This document shows positions 43,598-52,953 of a DNA stretch of 64,000 nt, piece by piece. The notes below the pieces were generated by a model. The model did not search any database. It was not told where the DNA came from and worked only from the letters and a program-made list of their open reading frames with translations. Made by a program: the position numbers and the translations under genes. The DNA lies in assembly GCA_024234365.1 (NCBI GenBank), contig JACKOK010000001.1, forward strand, positions 62,001 to 126,000. The letters are read 5' to 3'. Numbering within the stretch: the first letter of the stretch is position 1; each line of letters begins with the position of its first letter. The stretch is from Pseudomonadales bacterium (GTDB taxonomy: Bacteria > Pseudomonadota > Gammaproteobacteria > Pseudomonadales > Pseudohongiellaceae).

Positions 43598-44437
43598 ATG
43601 CGCGAAAATACCGATTTGATGCAGGCGATTGAGGAGATAGCCGTAGAGGCCGGGCAGGAAATCATGGCGGTGTATCGCCAGTCCGGCGATATCGAGGTGA
43701 CACGCAAAGCGGACGATTCCCCCGTCACGGCCGCTGATACACGCGCCAATGCTTTCATCTGCCGGGCACTGGCCACACTGACACCCCAGGTACCGGTGGT
43801 GTCGGAGGAGGCGGCGCTGTTGCCCTATTCGCAGCGTCGTCTGTGGCGGGAATACTGGCTGGTGGATCCGCTGGACGGGACTCGGGAATTTGTCAGCCGC
43901 AACGGGGAGTTTACGGTGAATATCGCCCTGGTGCGCGATGCCGTGCCGGTGCTTGGGGTGATCCACGCCCCGGTCAGCGAGACCAGTTGGGCCGGCGTGG
44001 TCGGGCTGGGGGCCTGGAAGCAGGAGGGCGATGGTGGCTTCGTGCCGATTCGCACCCGCACCCTGGAAGGCGATCTCTCCCGGGAACAGCTCATCGTGAT
44101 GGCGAGCCGCCGGCATGGGGCAGGGCCTTTGCGTGCGGTTCTGGATGGGCTGGCTCCGCGGTTTGGCCGCATGAGCCTGATGAACCTGGGCAGCTCCCTG
44201 AAGTTTTGTGCCATTGCCGAGGGCCGGGCGGATCTCTATGTGCGTTTCGGGCCCACCTGTGAATGGGATACCGCGGCGGCCCAGGCGATTCTGGGGGCTG
44301 CTGGAGGGCAGGTCATGGACAGGGATTACCGGGTGCTGGCATACAACGGCAAGGAGAGCATTATCAACCCATCCTTTCTTGCGGTGGGGGATGTGCGTCT
44401 GGACTGGCGGCAGCTGTTGGGGCGCCTTGACCCCTGA
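43598..44437 (+). CDS. cysQ: 3'(2'),5'-bisphosphate nucleotidase CysQ
   Basis: The 279-residue Mg-dependent phosphatase removes the 3'-phosphate of PAP, a by-product of sulphate assimilation. The inositol monophosphatase superfamily motifs are DSPVTAADTRAN near residue 40, VVSEEAAL near 68, the signature YWLVDPLDGTREFV near 88 and CEWDTAAAQAILGAAGG near 222. ATG 43598 with AGGTGGGAGG upstream was chosen. The stop is 10 bases from that of the convergent esterase gene. Confidence 0.93.
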   Translation: MRENTDLMQAIEEIAVEAGQEIMAVYRQSGDIEVTRKADDSPVTAADTRANAFICRALATLTPQVPVVSEEAALLPYSQRRLWREYWLVDPLDGTREFVSRNGEFTVNIALVRDAVPVLGVIHAPVSETSWAGVVGLGAWKQEGDGGFVPIRTRTLEGDLSREQLIVMASRRHGAGPLRAVLDGLAPRFGRMSLMNLGSSLKFCAIAEGRADLYVRFGPTCEWDTAAAQAILGAAGGQVMDRDYRVLAYNGKESIINPSFLAVGDVRLDWRQLLGRLDP

Positions 44438-44446
44438 TGCGGCAGA

Positions 44447-45694
44447 TCAGGGCGTGTGCAGGTTCAGCTCGGCGGTGAAGAGCATGCTGCGGTCACGATC
44501 CTTTGCTGCCCATTTCAGCAGGGTGTCCGCGCTTTGTGCGATAAGCCCCGACTGCAGCACTTCCCCGTTGACGGTAACGGTGACCGGTTTGCCGAAGTCC
44601 ACTTCTGTGGGGCTCAGCAGCAGGGTGAAGTCGGTCACGTAATTGGCCGTAACGTTGATATTATTGCCCTCGCGTTCTACGACCAGTCGCCCCGGCTCTC
44701 CTTCCGTGCGCAGGCCATCGATGCGGATCCAGTGATTGCGGTTGTAGCGATCCGTGCGGTTGCTGATCCATTGCAGGCGGTCGGGCAGTGGGTCGCGGAC
44801 ATGCTGGCGTTTGAATGCCTCAATACGGTCGATCTGGTCCGGCATCCAGGCAGTGTTGTGCTCCCCACCAGGGATGACGGTGTATTCGAAGTCTGCTTTT
44901 GCCTGCGTCATCAGGTCGATATAGGGTTGCATGGCCCTGGCCGGATAGAGGCGATCGTTCTCGCCGTTGACGATGAAGAGCGGCTTGCCCGGCAGGTTCT
45001 CAAAGAACAGCGGGTAGCTGATCCGGGCGCGAGGGTTGCTCAGCACCCCTGGATGACCGATATAGGGCAGGAACGCGGCCCATTCGGTGGGCTGCATGAA
45101 GGCAAAGAAGTAGGAGCCGGTACCGCCATCCGAAACACCGCTCAGGTATACCCGGTTGTCATCGACATGATAGGTCTGTTTCACTTTGTGCAGGATGGCA
45201 GGCAGATTATCGGCCTGATTGTCGAGCCACCAGAAAGCGTCAGACCAGGCCACCGGCACGACAACGATGCGATCTGCTTTCTTCAGTGAGTCATAGCCCC
45301 CGCGCCAGGCAGACTCGCCCGGTTGAATCTTGGGTCGGTTGACCCCTCCATGCAGATTGAACTCCACCGGATAGGCTCGCGATGGCTTGTAATCTTCCGG
45401 CACCAGCAAGACATAGGGGAACTCCGTGCCGCTGGCATCGGTACGGGACAGAGAGACCTGCCCGACCGGGGCATCTGCGGGGTAATTCGGGGTGGCGCTG
45501 AGCCATGTGTACAAGGTGTCCACATCGCCCGCCTGCGCGCTCAGTGCCGGTGCAACAGACTCGGCCTCTTCCTCTGTGTTTGTCTGCCAGAATGCATCCA
45601 GGCCCCTGCCGGCTTCACCGGCAGGGGCCGCAGAGGACTGGCACTGGGTCAGCAGCAGGCTGAGCAGGACGCTGGGAATCAGGAGTTTCTTCAT
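44447..45694 (-). CDS. Secreted alpha/beta-hydrolase (esterase-like lipoprotein)
   Basis: The 415-residue protein starts with a signal peptide whose end LLLTQC resembles a lipobox, so it may be an outer-membrane-linked lipoprotein. An alpha/beta-hydrolase domain follows: FPYVLLVPEDYKPSRAYPVE, the oxyanion region FNLHGGVNRP, nucleophile elbow YLSGVSDGGTGSYF (G-V-S-D-G) near residue 200, KPLFIVNGENDRLYPA with the acid and VIPGGEHNTAWM with the histidine. A beta-rich C-terminal domain of about 120 residues remains unassigned. The fold resembles polyhydroxybutyrate depolymerase or feruloyl-esterase-like enzymes; the substrate is unknown. Confidence 0.85.
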   Translation of the reverse strand: MKKLLIPSVLLSLLLTQCQSSAAPAGEAGRGLDAFWQTNTEEEAESVAPALSAQAGDVDTLYTWLSATPNYPADAPVGQVSLSRTDASGTEFPYVLLVPEDYKPSRAYPVEFNLHGGVNRPKIQPGESAWRGGYDSLKKADRIVVVPVAWSDAFWWLDNQADNLPAILHKVKQTYHVDDNRVYLSGVSDGGTGSYFFAFMQPTEWAAFLPYIGHPGVLSNPRARISYPLFFENLPGKPLFIVNGENDRLYPARAMQPYIDLMTQAKADFEYTVIPGGEHNTAWMPDQIDRIEAFKRQHVRDPLPDRLQWISNRTDRYNRNHWIRIDGLRTEGEPGRLVVEREGNNINVTANYVTDFTLLLSPTEVDFGKPVTVTVNGEVLQSGLIAQSADTLLKWAAKDRDRSMLFTAELNLHTP

Positions 45695-45883
45695 GAGCAG
45701 GGATCATACCGCTACCCTCTGTGATTGGCCAAACTTTCCTTTTGCCGGTATTGAGACTAGGATGCCAGTTCAATTGGCCGGAACGGGGGAAGGGATAAAC
45801 CGCTGCTCCAGTGGCTGCTCATTCACGACAAGAGACACCCGGCCGAGCAATTTGGCTGGTAAACCATTAAGGAACACAGAACC

Positions 45884-46882
45884 ATGTTAGTCAGAAAACT
45901 CCAATTCCTGCTGTTGATGTTTGTCTTTGCATGCTCCGGTGTGCAGGCCCAGAATTTCGGTGTCACCGAGCTGACGCGCCGTGCCGAAGCGGGAGATGCC
46001 GAGGCACAGAACAATCTGGCGGTGCTCTACCATACCGGGCAGGGCGTTGCTGTCGATATCCAGGAAGCGATCAAGTGGTATCACGCCGCTGCCGAGCAGG
46101 GACGGGCCAATGCGCAATTGAATCTGGGGGTGCTCTATAACTTCGGTATGGGGGTGCCACAGGACTACGCGGAAGCGGCCAGGTGGTTTGCCCTGGCAGC
46201 AGAACAGGGTGAGTTGATGGCACAGATCAGTCTGGCGGCCCTGTATGTCAATGGGCGTGGGGTGGAAACAGATTATGGCCAGGCGGCACGGTATTACAAA
46301 ATGGCCGCCGAACAGGGGGATGTTGGCGCGCAACTCACGCTTGGCGAGATGAATCTGAGCGGGCAGGGTATTCCCAAGAGTTACGAAGAGGCCGCACGCT
46401 ATTACAAGATGGCAGCGGAGCAGGGTGAAGTGGCGGCACAGTTCAGCATGGCCCTGATGTATCGCGATGGCCTCGGGGTGGAACAGAGCTACGAGGAGGC
46501 CGCGCGCTACTATCGCATGGCGGCGGAACAGGGGCATATCGCGGCGATGTTCAGCATGGCCGCGATGCACGAGACCGGGGAAGGGCTGGAGCAGAACTAT
46601 GAAGAGGCATTCCGCTGGTACCGCATGGCGGCCGGTCAGGGGCATCCAAGTTCACAGAACAATCTGGGGCTGATGTATGAGGCCGGGCAGGGTGTTGCTG
46701 CCAATCCGGTGCGGGCATACGCCTGGCTGAAACTGGCCGCGCAGACTGCCACAGGTGTTGAGAAGGAGCGCTTCATGGCAAACCGCGATCAGCTCGAAGC
46801 AACGCTCAGCTCCGAACAGCTGCAGGAAGGAAGCCAGCTGTCAGACCAGTGTCTCGAGAGCCGTTATCGCGAATGTGAGTGA
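45884..46882 (+). CDS. Exported Sel1-repeat protein
   Basis: The 332-residue protein has a signal peptide (residues 1-23, ...GVQA) and seven or eight tandem 36-residue Sel1-like (TPR-type) repeats, seen as AARYYKMAAEQGDVGAQLTL, AARYYKMAAEQGEVAAQFSM and so on. The repeats form a solenoid for protein binding. The last 50 residues are charged, with two cysteines near the end (QCLESRYREC). A paralogue of exactly the same length lies immediately downstream on the opposite strand. The partner and process are unknown. Confidence 0.92.
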   Translation: MLVRKLQFLLLMFVFACSGVQAQNFGVTELTRRAEAGDAEAQNNLAVLYHTGQGVAVDIQEAIKWYHAAAEQGRANAQLNLGVLYNFGMGVPQDYAEAARWFALAAEQGELMAQISLAALYVNGRGVETDYGQAARYYKMAAEQGDVGAQLTLGEMNLSGQGIPKSYEEAARYYKMAAEQGEVAAQFSMALMYRDGLGVEQSYEEAARYYRMAAEQGHIAAMFSMAAMHETGEGLEQNYEEAFRWYRMAAGQGHPSSQNNLGLMYEAGQGVAANPVRAYAWLKLAAQTATGVEKERFMANRDQLEATLSSEQLQEGSQLSDQCLESRYRECE

Positions 46883-46897
46883 GTATCCGCTTCGGTC

Positions 46898-47896
46898 TCA
46901 GGGCTTGCAGTCCCTGTAACCGGAGTCCAGGCAGCGGGAGGCCAGTGCCTTGGCCTCCGCGACCTGCTCCTGGCTCATCTGCTGCGTCATGGCATCGCGG
47001 TTGCGATTGGCCCGGCTGCGATGGAACACGTCCGAGGTCCGCGAGGAAATCTCCGCCCACATATACCCCAGCACATAGCTCTGCTCGACGCCGTAGCCTG
47101 CGGCATACATCTCTCCGATATTGTATTGAGCCTCTGAATGCCCCTGGCGGGCAGCGGCAAGGTAAAGTTCCCCGGCGCGTGGGTAATTGCGTTCCACGCC
47201 ATGACCGGCGATATACATGTCTGCCAGACTGAACTGGGCAGAGAGATTGCCTCTGCTGGCGGCCTGCTCATACCACCTGGCAGCCTCCGCGTAGTCCTGA
47301 TCCACTCCTGTGGCATTGACATACATGGCGCCCAGATTGAACTGGCCCGTGGGATAGCCCGATTCGGCGGAAATTTTCAGCCATTTCAGTGCCTCGGCGT
47401 AGTCCTGTGACACGCCATAGCCGTATTTGTACATGACCCCCAGCGCATTCTGGGCGGCGGAGTGCCCCTGTTCGGCGGCGGCGCGATACCACTTGGCGGC
47501 TTCGGCATAATCCTGTTCCACCCCCTGAGCGTTGTCATACATGAAGCCCAGGTTGTACTGCGCGCGCATGTGGTTCTGGGCCGCTGCCAGCCGGTACCAG
47601 TTCAGGGCTTCACTCAAGTCCTGGGGGACGCCAAACCCGTTCGCAAACATATTGCCGTAGTTGTACTGAGCATCGGCATAGCCCTGGCGGGTGCCGGCGA
47701 GAAACCATTTCAAGGCTTCCGGGAAATTCTGCTCCACGCCATCGCCCACAGCGTAAACATAGCCGAGCTCTGTCTGTGCGACAGGGTCACCGCTACGGGC
47801 GCGCTCCATCAACCCAGCATCCTGGGCTGCAAGCGGTGGCAGCTGACACAGCAGGCCGACAACAGTGGCGATCTTCACAGCTTTGCGAATATTCAT
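46898..47896 (-). CDS. Exported Sel1-repeat protein, paralogue
   Basis: Also 332 residues, with a signal peptide (residues 1-24, ...PPLAA) and about seven Sel1 repeats, such as AAKWYRAAAEQGHSAAQNAL and AARWYEQAASRGNLSAQFSL. It ends with a similar charged tail that includes CLDSGYRDCK, matching the CLESRYREC of its convergent neighbour. Stops are 15 bases apart. The pair probably arose by inverted duplication followed by divergence. It lies 18 bases upstream of the malic enzyme gene on the same strand, so the two could share a transcript. Confidence 0.92.
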   Translation of the reverse strand: MNIRKAVKIATVVGLLCQLPPLAAQDAGLMERARSGDPVAQTELGYVYAVGDGVEQNFPEALKWFLAGTRQGYADAQYNYGNMFANGFGVPQDLSEALNWYRLAAAQNHMRAQYNLGFMYDNAQGVEQDYAEAAKWYRAAAEQGHSAAQNALGVMYKYGYGVSQDYAEALKWLKISAESGYPTGQFNLGAMYVNATGVDQDYAEAARWYEQAASRGNLSAQFSLADMYIAGHGVERNYPRAGELYLAAARQGHSEAQYNIGEMYAAGYGVEQSYVLGYMWAEISSRTSDVFHRSRANRNRDAMTQQMSQEQVAEAKALASRCLDSGYRDCKP

Positions 47897-47914
47897 GCTG
47901 TCCCCGTATACCGT

Positions 47915-49615
47915 TCAGCGTGCCCGCGTCGCAATGCGGCGATATTCGCGGTAGGCAGGCGTCCAGAAATTGCGTTCGATCGCCGCGTTCAGCTCTTCGT
48001 CTGTCATATCCCGTGCATGCCCCTGTTGCATGGCCACGCGGGCGATGGCAAAGGCAATGCGGCGGCTGATGCGGTGCAGGTCTGTCAGGGGCGGCAGAAC
48101 GGAATGGGTCGGGTCGTCGGATTCCGGTGCGCTTTCCGCCAGCGTATTGCTGGCGGTCATCAGCATCTCGTCGCTTACCCGGGTAGCCTTGCAGGCGATC
48201 ACGCCCAGGCCGATGCCCGGGAAAATATAGCTGTTGTTGCATTGGGCGATGACATAGCTGCGCTCTTCATATTCTACGCGTCCGAAGGGGCTGCCGGTGG
48301 CGACGATCGCCTGGCCGCGGGTCCATTCGATTACCTGCCGGGGGTGTGCCTCGACATGGCGGGAGGGATTGCTCAGGGGCAGAATGATCGGCTGCGGGCA
48401 GGTGCTGTGCATCTGCCGGATCACCGCTTCGGTAAACAGCCCGGGTTTGCCGGAGACTCCGATCAGAATATCGGGCTCCACATGGGTGACGACATCCAGC
48501 AGGCTGGCCCAGGGGCCGTCACCGCTGAGCGTCCAGTCCGCCACACGGGCCGCCGGTTGCAGCAGGCGCTGCTGGAAATCCATCAGGTCTTCCATGCCTT
48601 GCGTCAACAGACCGTAGCGGTCCACCATATAAATCTGCGAACGGGCCTGTGCCTCGTCTGCCCCCTGGGCGACCATGGCGTTGATGATCAGTTCGGCAAT
48701 CCCGCAACCGGCAGAGCCGGCGCCAACAAAAACAATTTTCTGCTCGCGTAGCGGTACGCGTTTCTTCCTGCATGCTGCCAGCAGGGTGCCCAGTGTCACG
48801 GCTGCCGTGCCCTGGATGTCATCATTGAAACAGCACACGCGCTCGCGATGGCGCTGCAGCAGGGGCATGGCATTGGGCTGGGCGAAGTCCTCGAACTGGA
48901 TCAGCACCCCGGGCCAGCGTTCCTGGGCAGCGTCGATGAAGGCATCCACAAAGGCCATGTATTCATCGCCGGTCACGCGGGGGTGGCGCATGCCCATGTA
49001 CATAGGGTCGTCCAGCAGGGTCTGGTTATTGGTACCGACATCCAGCGCCACGGGCAGGGTGTAGGCCGGACTGATGCCGCCGCAGGCAGTGTAGATGGAC
49101 AGCTTGCCGATGGTGATGCCCATGCCGCCTATGCCCTGATCGCCAAGGCCGAGAACACGTTCGCCATCCGTGACCACGATGACCTTCACCTTGTCCTTGG
49201 TCACGCTGTGCATGATGTCGCTCATGTATTCCCGTTCCTCGTAGGAAACGAAAATGCCGCGGGCACTGCGGTAGATATCGGAAAAATGCTCACAGGCATC
49301 ACCGACCGTCGGGGTGTAGATGATGGGCAGCATCTCCACGAGGTGTTCACTGATCAGTCGATAGAACAGGGTCTCGTTATTGTCCTGCACCGCACGCAGA
49401 TAGATATGTTTATTGATGGGTTCCTCAAAGCTGCGGTACTGCATGTAGGCGCGTTCCACCTGCTCATCGATGCTTTCATAGCGTGGAGGCAGCAGGCCCA
49501 TCAGGTTGAAGGTGCGGCGTTCGCGTTCGGTAAAGCCGGAGCCTTTGTTCAGCAGCGGGGTTTCCAGCAGGGTGGGGCCTGCATAGGCAATATAAAGGGG
49601 GCGGGGTGTGGCCAT
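47915..49615 (-). CDS. maeA: NAD-dependent malic enzyme
   Basis: The 566-residue enzyme oxidatively decarboxylates malate to pyruvate. Motifs: PLLNKGSGFTERERRTFNLM near the N-terminus, VVTDGERVLGLGDQGIGGMG near residue 160 (substrate and catalytic site), FNDDIQGTAAVTLGTLLAA near 255, and the NAD-binding IVFVGAGSAGCGIAELI near 300. The size and sequence match the large SfcA/MaeA class. ATG 49615 was chosen with AGGG upstream; an extension to 49651 is not conserved. It is followed on the same strand by a Sel1-repeat gene. Confidence 0.96.
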   Translation of the reverse strand: MATPRPLYIAYAGPTLLETPLLNKGSGFTERERRTFNLMGLLPPRYESIDEQVERAYMQYRSFEEPINKHIYLRAVQDNNETLFYRLISEHLVEMLPIIYTPTVGDACEHFSDIYRSARGIFVSYEEREYMSDIMHSVTKDKVKVIVVTDGERVLGLGDQGIGGMGITIGKLSIYTACGGISPAYTLPVALDVGTNNQTLLDDPMYMGMRHPRVTGDEYMAFVDAFIDAAQERWPGVLIQFEDFAQPNAMPLLQRHRERVCCFNDDIQGTAAVTLGTLLAACRKKRVPLREQKIVFVGAGSAGCGIAELIINAMVAQGADEAQARSQIYMVDRYGLLTQGMEDLMDFQQRLLQPAARVADWTLSGDGPWASLLDVVTHVEPDILIGVSGKPGLFTEAVIRQMHSTCPQPIILPLSNPSRHVEAHPRQVIEWTRGQAIVATGSPFGRVEYEERSYVIAQCNNSYIFPGIGLGVIACKATRVSDEMLMTASNTLAESAPESDDPTHSVLPPLTDLHRISRRIAFAIARVAMQQGHARDMTDEELNAAIERNFWTPAYREYRRIATRAR

Positions 49616-49751
49616 TGAGCCCTCGTGGTTAAGTCTGGTTGATGCGGCCACTATACCGAATTGCAGTGTGTGGAGTCGATCCGTGTACCGTCAATTGCCC
49701 GGTGCCCGCAGGGGATGCGGGTGCCGGGCACGAGCGCTATTCAGAGCTTTC

Positions 49752-51932
49752 TCAGAACGTGCCGTTGATCTTGAAGGTGTAGGCGATGCCGCTGCCGCTG
49801 TGCTGGTATTCCACCTCTTCCAGAATATTGGCCGAGGTGCGTCCCACATAGCGGTAGCGGTCGCGGAACTGCTGGCCATTGGACAGGCCGCCGGCATCGA
49901 AGCGATAGGTGATGCCGCGGCTATCCACATGCTCCAGGAAGAAGTTGATACGGGGCTCGCCCACCGACTTCTCGATGTCATCGATGTCATAGCGCGACAT
50001 GCCGCCGTCGACGCGATCGAAATACTGCATTCCCCAGTTGGTGCGAATGCTCGGCAGATCGTGCCGGAAGGTCAGCGTGAAACGGCCGCGCTGATAATTC
50101 TGAAAGCGCCGCTTGATGCCCAGGAAGGGATCGGTGACTTCCGAATCCTGCAGATTATAGGTGCTGGTGACCAGCAGATTGGGCAGACGGATCATGCCCA
50201 TGCGTACGCTGGCGCTGAGGTTCATGCCGTATTCCCAACCGTCACCGATATTGCCATTGGCCGACAGCAGATTGCTTTCCACCCGCGTCACATCCATGCG
50301 CTCAATGATGTCGTGATGCTGGTTGTAGAAAAAATCCGAGCTCAGCACGCCCACATCATTGGGGATGCGGTATTCCGTGCGGAAATTGTATTTCCACAGC
50401 CATTGTTGCCGCAGTTGCGAATTGCCTGCCTGGGTGGCGGCATCGTTGTCCTGTTCATCGTTGGCGGCGACAAAGTCGCTGAAACTGAGCTGGTTCACCA
50501 CTTTCTCGATGGTGCCGCGCAGCTGCAGGTTCGGATTGACATCGAAACGCAGATCCAGTTTGGGTTTGAGGAAGCTGAAGTCACGTTTGTTGTACACATC
50601 CCCGGTCTGCTCGATGGTGGAGCTTTCGTAGAGCAGCGAGGTTTCCAGTGTCATTCTGGAATTAATGGACCAGTTGTGAATGGCGAAGGGCTCGTAGCGG
50701 ATCTCTTCCACCTTGGAGTTGGCATTGCTCACTTTTTGTGGCACCAGGCCACCGGTGCTCGCAGAAGGAGTGCCGGTGCTGCTGAGCAGGCCGTATTTAA
50801 GACGGGAATCGAGCGTGGTCTGGGCCCGTTCAACACCGAATTCGATGTCCTGGCTTTCGGCCAGGCTCATGGTATAGGAGCTGCGCACGATGCGCTCGTC
50901 CGTCACCGCTGCCGTATTCAGGTAGAGGTTCTTCTGCTCTGAGTTGTCGTCCAGCAGTCTGAAGCGCTCGCGTGTTACATCGCTGTCTTCCTGATTGGCG
51001 ATCACCAGTGCCTTGAAGCGACTGCCGGAAGCGGTGCGGAATTCGTAGTCGCCCCCAATCTCCCAATTGTTTCTGTCGGTGGGGTTGTCTTCCCGTTCGA
51101 CGGTGTTGGTGTATGGGCTGTTGCGCAGATTGGTAATGATGCGGCGAACATCCGTCGGCCCTTCCGTGATGCCGTAGAGGCCATTGACGCGCACACTGCT
51201 GCGTTCGCTGAGCTCATAACTGAGGTTGGTGGCCAGCTCGTAGTTGTACTGGTCGCGGATGCGATCTTCCTTGATGGCATCATTGGGAGAGAAGTCGCCC
51301 AGGATGCTGTATTCACGGCTCAGGCCGTGATCATAACGGGTGCCGGCATTGGCACTGAACAGATAGGTCAGTCGTTCCGCCTGGCCGCTCAGAGCCGCCG
51401 AACCTCCGGGGCGCAGTTCATTGTCAAAATAGCTGTTCAGGTTCATCTCGTAGGCCACGGAGCTGGAGTCGAGCTCCTCTGCCAGCACGACATTGATGAC
51501 CTGATCACTACCACGCACGTCCAGCTCGCCGGAGGTGCCACGAATAATCTGAATCTCGTTGACCTGTGCTGCGGAGATGCGCCGCAGCAGATCGCTGGTC
51601 TGATTGTTTTTGCCAGCCGTGCGTTTCCCGTTGATGAGAATTTCGTTGCCGCCGCCCCCGCCGAAACCGCGTCCACCGGAGGAGGCGTTGCCGCTGAAAC
51701 CGCCGGGTGGGCCGCCACTGCCGGCACCGGGAATGCGATCCAGCATGTCCTGGGCGGAAATGGGGGCATATTCCACAAAATAGTCCGCCGGGTAGACGAC
51801 CGTGGAGCCATCGCTGCTGGTGGTTTGTCCCCAGGCGATGACGGGTGCGAGAAGCGTACAGGCGATGGCGAGATGGAGACGGGAGAAACCCGGATGCAAA
51901 GGCGGTGGCAACGGCGAAGAAGAGCCCATCAT
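49752..51932 (-). CDS. TonB-dependent receptor-like outer membrane protein
   Basis: This 726-residue protein has a signal peptide (about residues 1-34, ...IAWGQ) and a plug domain with a very Gly-rich stretch (residues 75-105) leading to NEILINGKRTAGKN. ISAAQVNEIQIIRGTSGELD and DQVINVVL follow. The remaining 550 residues form a beta-barrel with alternating aromatic strands ending YTFKINGTF, with the terminal Phe expected by the BAM machinery. I see no clear TonB box before the plug. AGGAT precedes ATG 51932. The ligand is unknown; the divergent gene encodes an exported acidic protein that might be a partner. Confidence 0.85.
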   Translation of the reverse strand: MMGSSSPLPPPLHPGFSRLHLAIACTLLAPVIAWGQTTSSDGSTVVYPADYFVEYAPISAQDMLDRIPGAGSGGPPGGFSGNASSGGRGFGGGGGNEILINGKRTAGKNNQTSDLLRRISAAQVNEIQIIRGTSGELDVRGSDQVINVVLAEELDSSSVAYEMNLNSYFDNELRPGGSAALSGQAERLTYLFSANAGTRYDHGLSREYSILGDFSPNDAIKEDRIRDQYNYELATNLSYELSERSSVRVNGLYGITEGPTDVRRIITNLRNSPYTNTVEREDNPTDRNNWEIGGDYEFRTASGSRFKALVIANQEDSDVTRERFRLLDDNSEQKNLYLNTAAVTDERIVRSSYTMSLAESQDIEFGVERAQTTLDSRLKYGLLSSTGTPSASTGGLVPQKVSNANSKVEEIRYEPFAIHNWSINSRMTLETSLLYESSTIEQTGDVYNKRDFSFLKPKLDLRFDVNPNLQLRGTIEKVVNQLSFSDFVAANDEQDNDAATQAGNSQLRQQWLWKYNFRTEYRIPNDVGVLSSDFFYNQHHDIIERMDVTRVESNLLSANGNIGDGWEYGMNLSASVRMGMIRLPNLLVTSTYNLQDSEVTDPFLGIKRRFQNYQRGRFTLTFRHDLPSIRTNWGMQYFDRVDGGMSRYDIDDIEKSVGEPRINFFLEHVDSRGITYRFDAGGLSNGQQFRDRYRYVGRTSANILEEVEYQHSGSGIAYTFKINGTF

Positions 51933-52170
51933 GAAATCCTTTGAAGAGACAGTGTTGGATAAAGGCCGGTGTATTGGCGCAAAAAGAGAGGAGTTTACCG
52001 ATAAGTGCCGATAAATCGAACTATTGTTACAAACTGGCAAGCATTGGCGGGAAACCACGGGGAATTGCTGCGTATTTGTGTTCTGGGTACTGCATCACAC
52101 CTCCTCGTCAGCAAATTCACTAGGATGAGCCAGGATCAATATTTACCTGGATCAGGCAAAGGAGAAAAAC

Positions 52171-52854
52171 ATGCAATTCTTGAAGAAGGTCACGGGAAGC
52201 CCTCTGGGGGTGCTGTTGGCGGCACTGTTGCTGCTGACGTCCCAGGTATCCCTGGCTCAGGGAAATAGTGGCGAGTCTCACGGCAAGGGTAAAAACAGGA
52301 ATGTCGGGGTGGGCAATGCCTCCGATGGTATTCAGGCGCGGGTGGTGACCAGCAAGCGTATCTATTACACCGGGGACCCGCTGGAGATCAGCGTGCAGTT
52401 TGTCCGCGGGGCGGACCTGTTGTCAGGTGGAGAGGTTGATGCGTCTGTCGTTATTTTCTCCCCGGCTTCCGGCACTCCCAGCGAGACAGACTCGACAGAG
52501 GAAACGGGGGCGGCAGACAGCAATGCCCTGACAGAAGCCATCGTGATGCCGCTGACGGTCACGGCTGATTCGGACACACTGAACCTGTTTACACTGGAGT
52601 CGGTGGATATCAGCTCCTTGCCGGCAGGGACCTATCAACTGGGCCTGGTGCTGACCCGCCCGGACGGAGATCCCCTCAATATCAACGATTGGTATCGCGG
52701 CCTGCTGGGCCTGGTCAATATCGTCGGCCTTACCATCACGGACACTCCGGTGGATTTCGATGATGATGGTGATGGCATGGTAGACAACGACAGCGACGGT
52801 GACGGTTTCTCGGACGACGATTCCGGCTCTACTACTACCACGACCACCGAATGA
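52171..52854 (+). CDS. Exported protein with acidic calcium-binding-like tail
   Basis: The 227-residue protein has a signal peptide (residues 1-31, ...VSLAQ), a beta-rich domain that starts IQARVVTSKRIYYTGDPLEI and a C-terminal tail DFDDDGDGMVDNDSDGDGFS followed by DDDSG and six Thr. The Dx(D/N)xDG spacing is that of thrombospondin type 3 or dockerin-like calcium loops. The beta domain looks like a macroglobulin or Ig-like fold, but no family is certain. It is divergent from the TonB-dependent receptor gene over 238 bases; no clear operator was found there. A REP element lies 27 bases after the stop. Confidence 0.8.
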   Translation: MQFLKKVTGSPLGVLLAALLLLTSQVSLAQGNSGESHGKGKNRNVGVGNASDGIQARVVTSKRIYYTGDPLEISVQFVRGADLLSGGEVDASVVIFSPASGTPSETDSTEETGAADSNALTEAIVMPLTVTADSDTLNLFTLESVDISSLPAGTYQLGLVLTRPDGDPLNINDWYRGLLGLVNIVGLTITDTPVDFDDDGDGMVDNDSDGDGFSDDDSGSTTTTTTE

Positions 52855-52881
52855 ACCCCGGCCGCTCAGGACCAGTGCCAC

Positions 52882-52906
52882 CGTGGGAGCCTGCCTTGCA
52901 GGCGAT
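52882..52906 (+). repeat. Single REP element
   Basis: CGTGGGAGCCTGCCTTGCAG followed by GCGAT is another copy of the REP unit seen at 16771-16834 and 31661-31684. It lies between the convergent exported acidic protein and ABC permease genes, the typical intergenic position. Confidence 0.85.
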
Positions 52907-52953
52907 TGGTCTGTCCCGGGCCCCGGCCGCACTGCCGGGGCCTCCGCGAGCGC

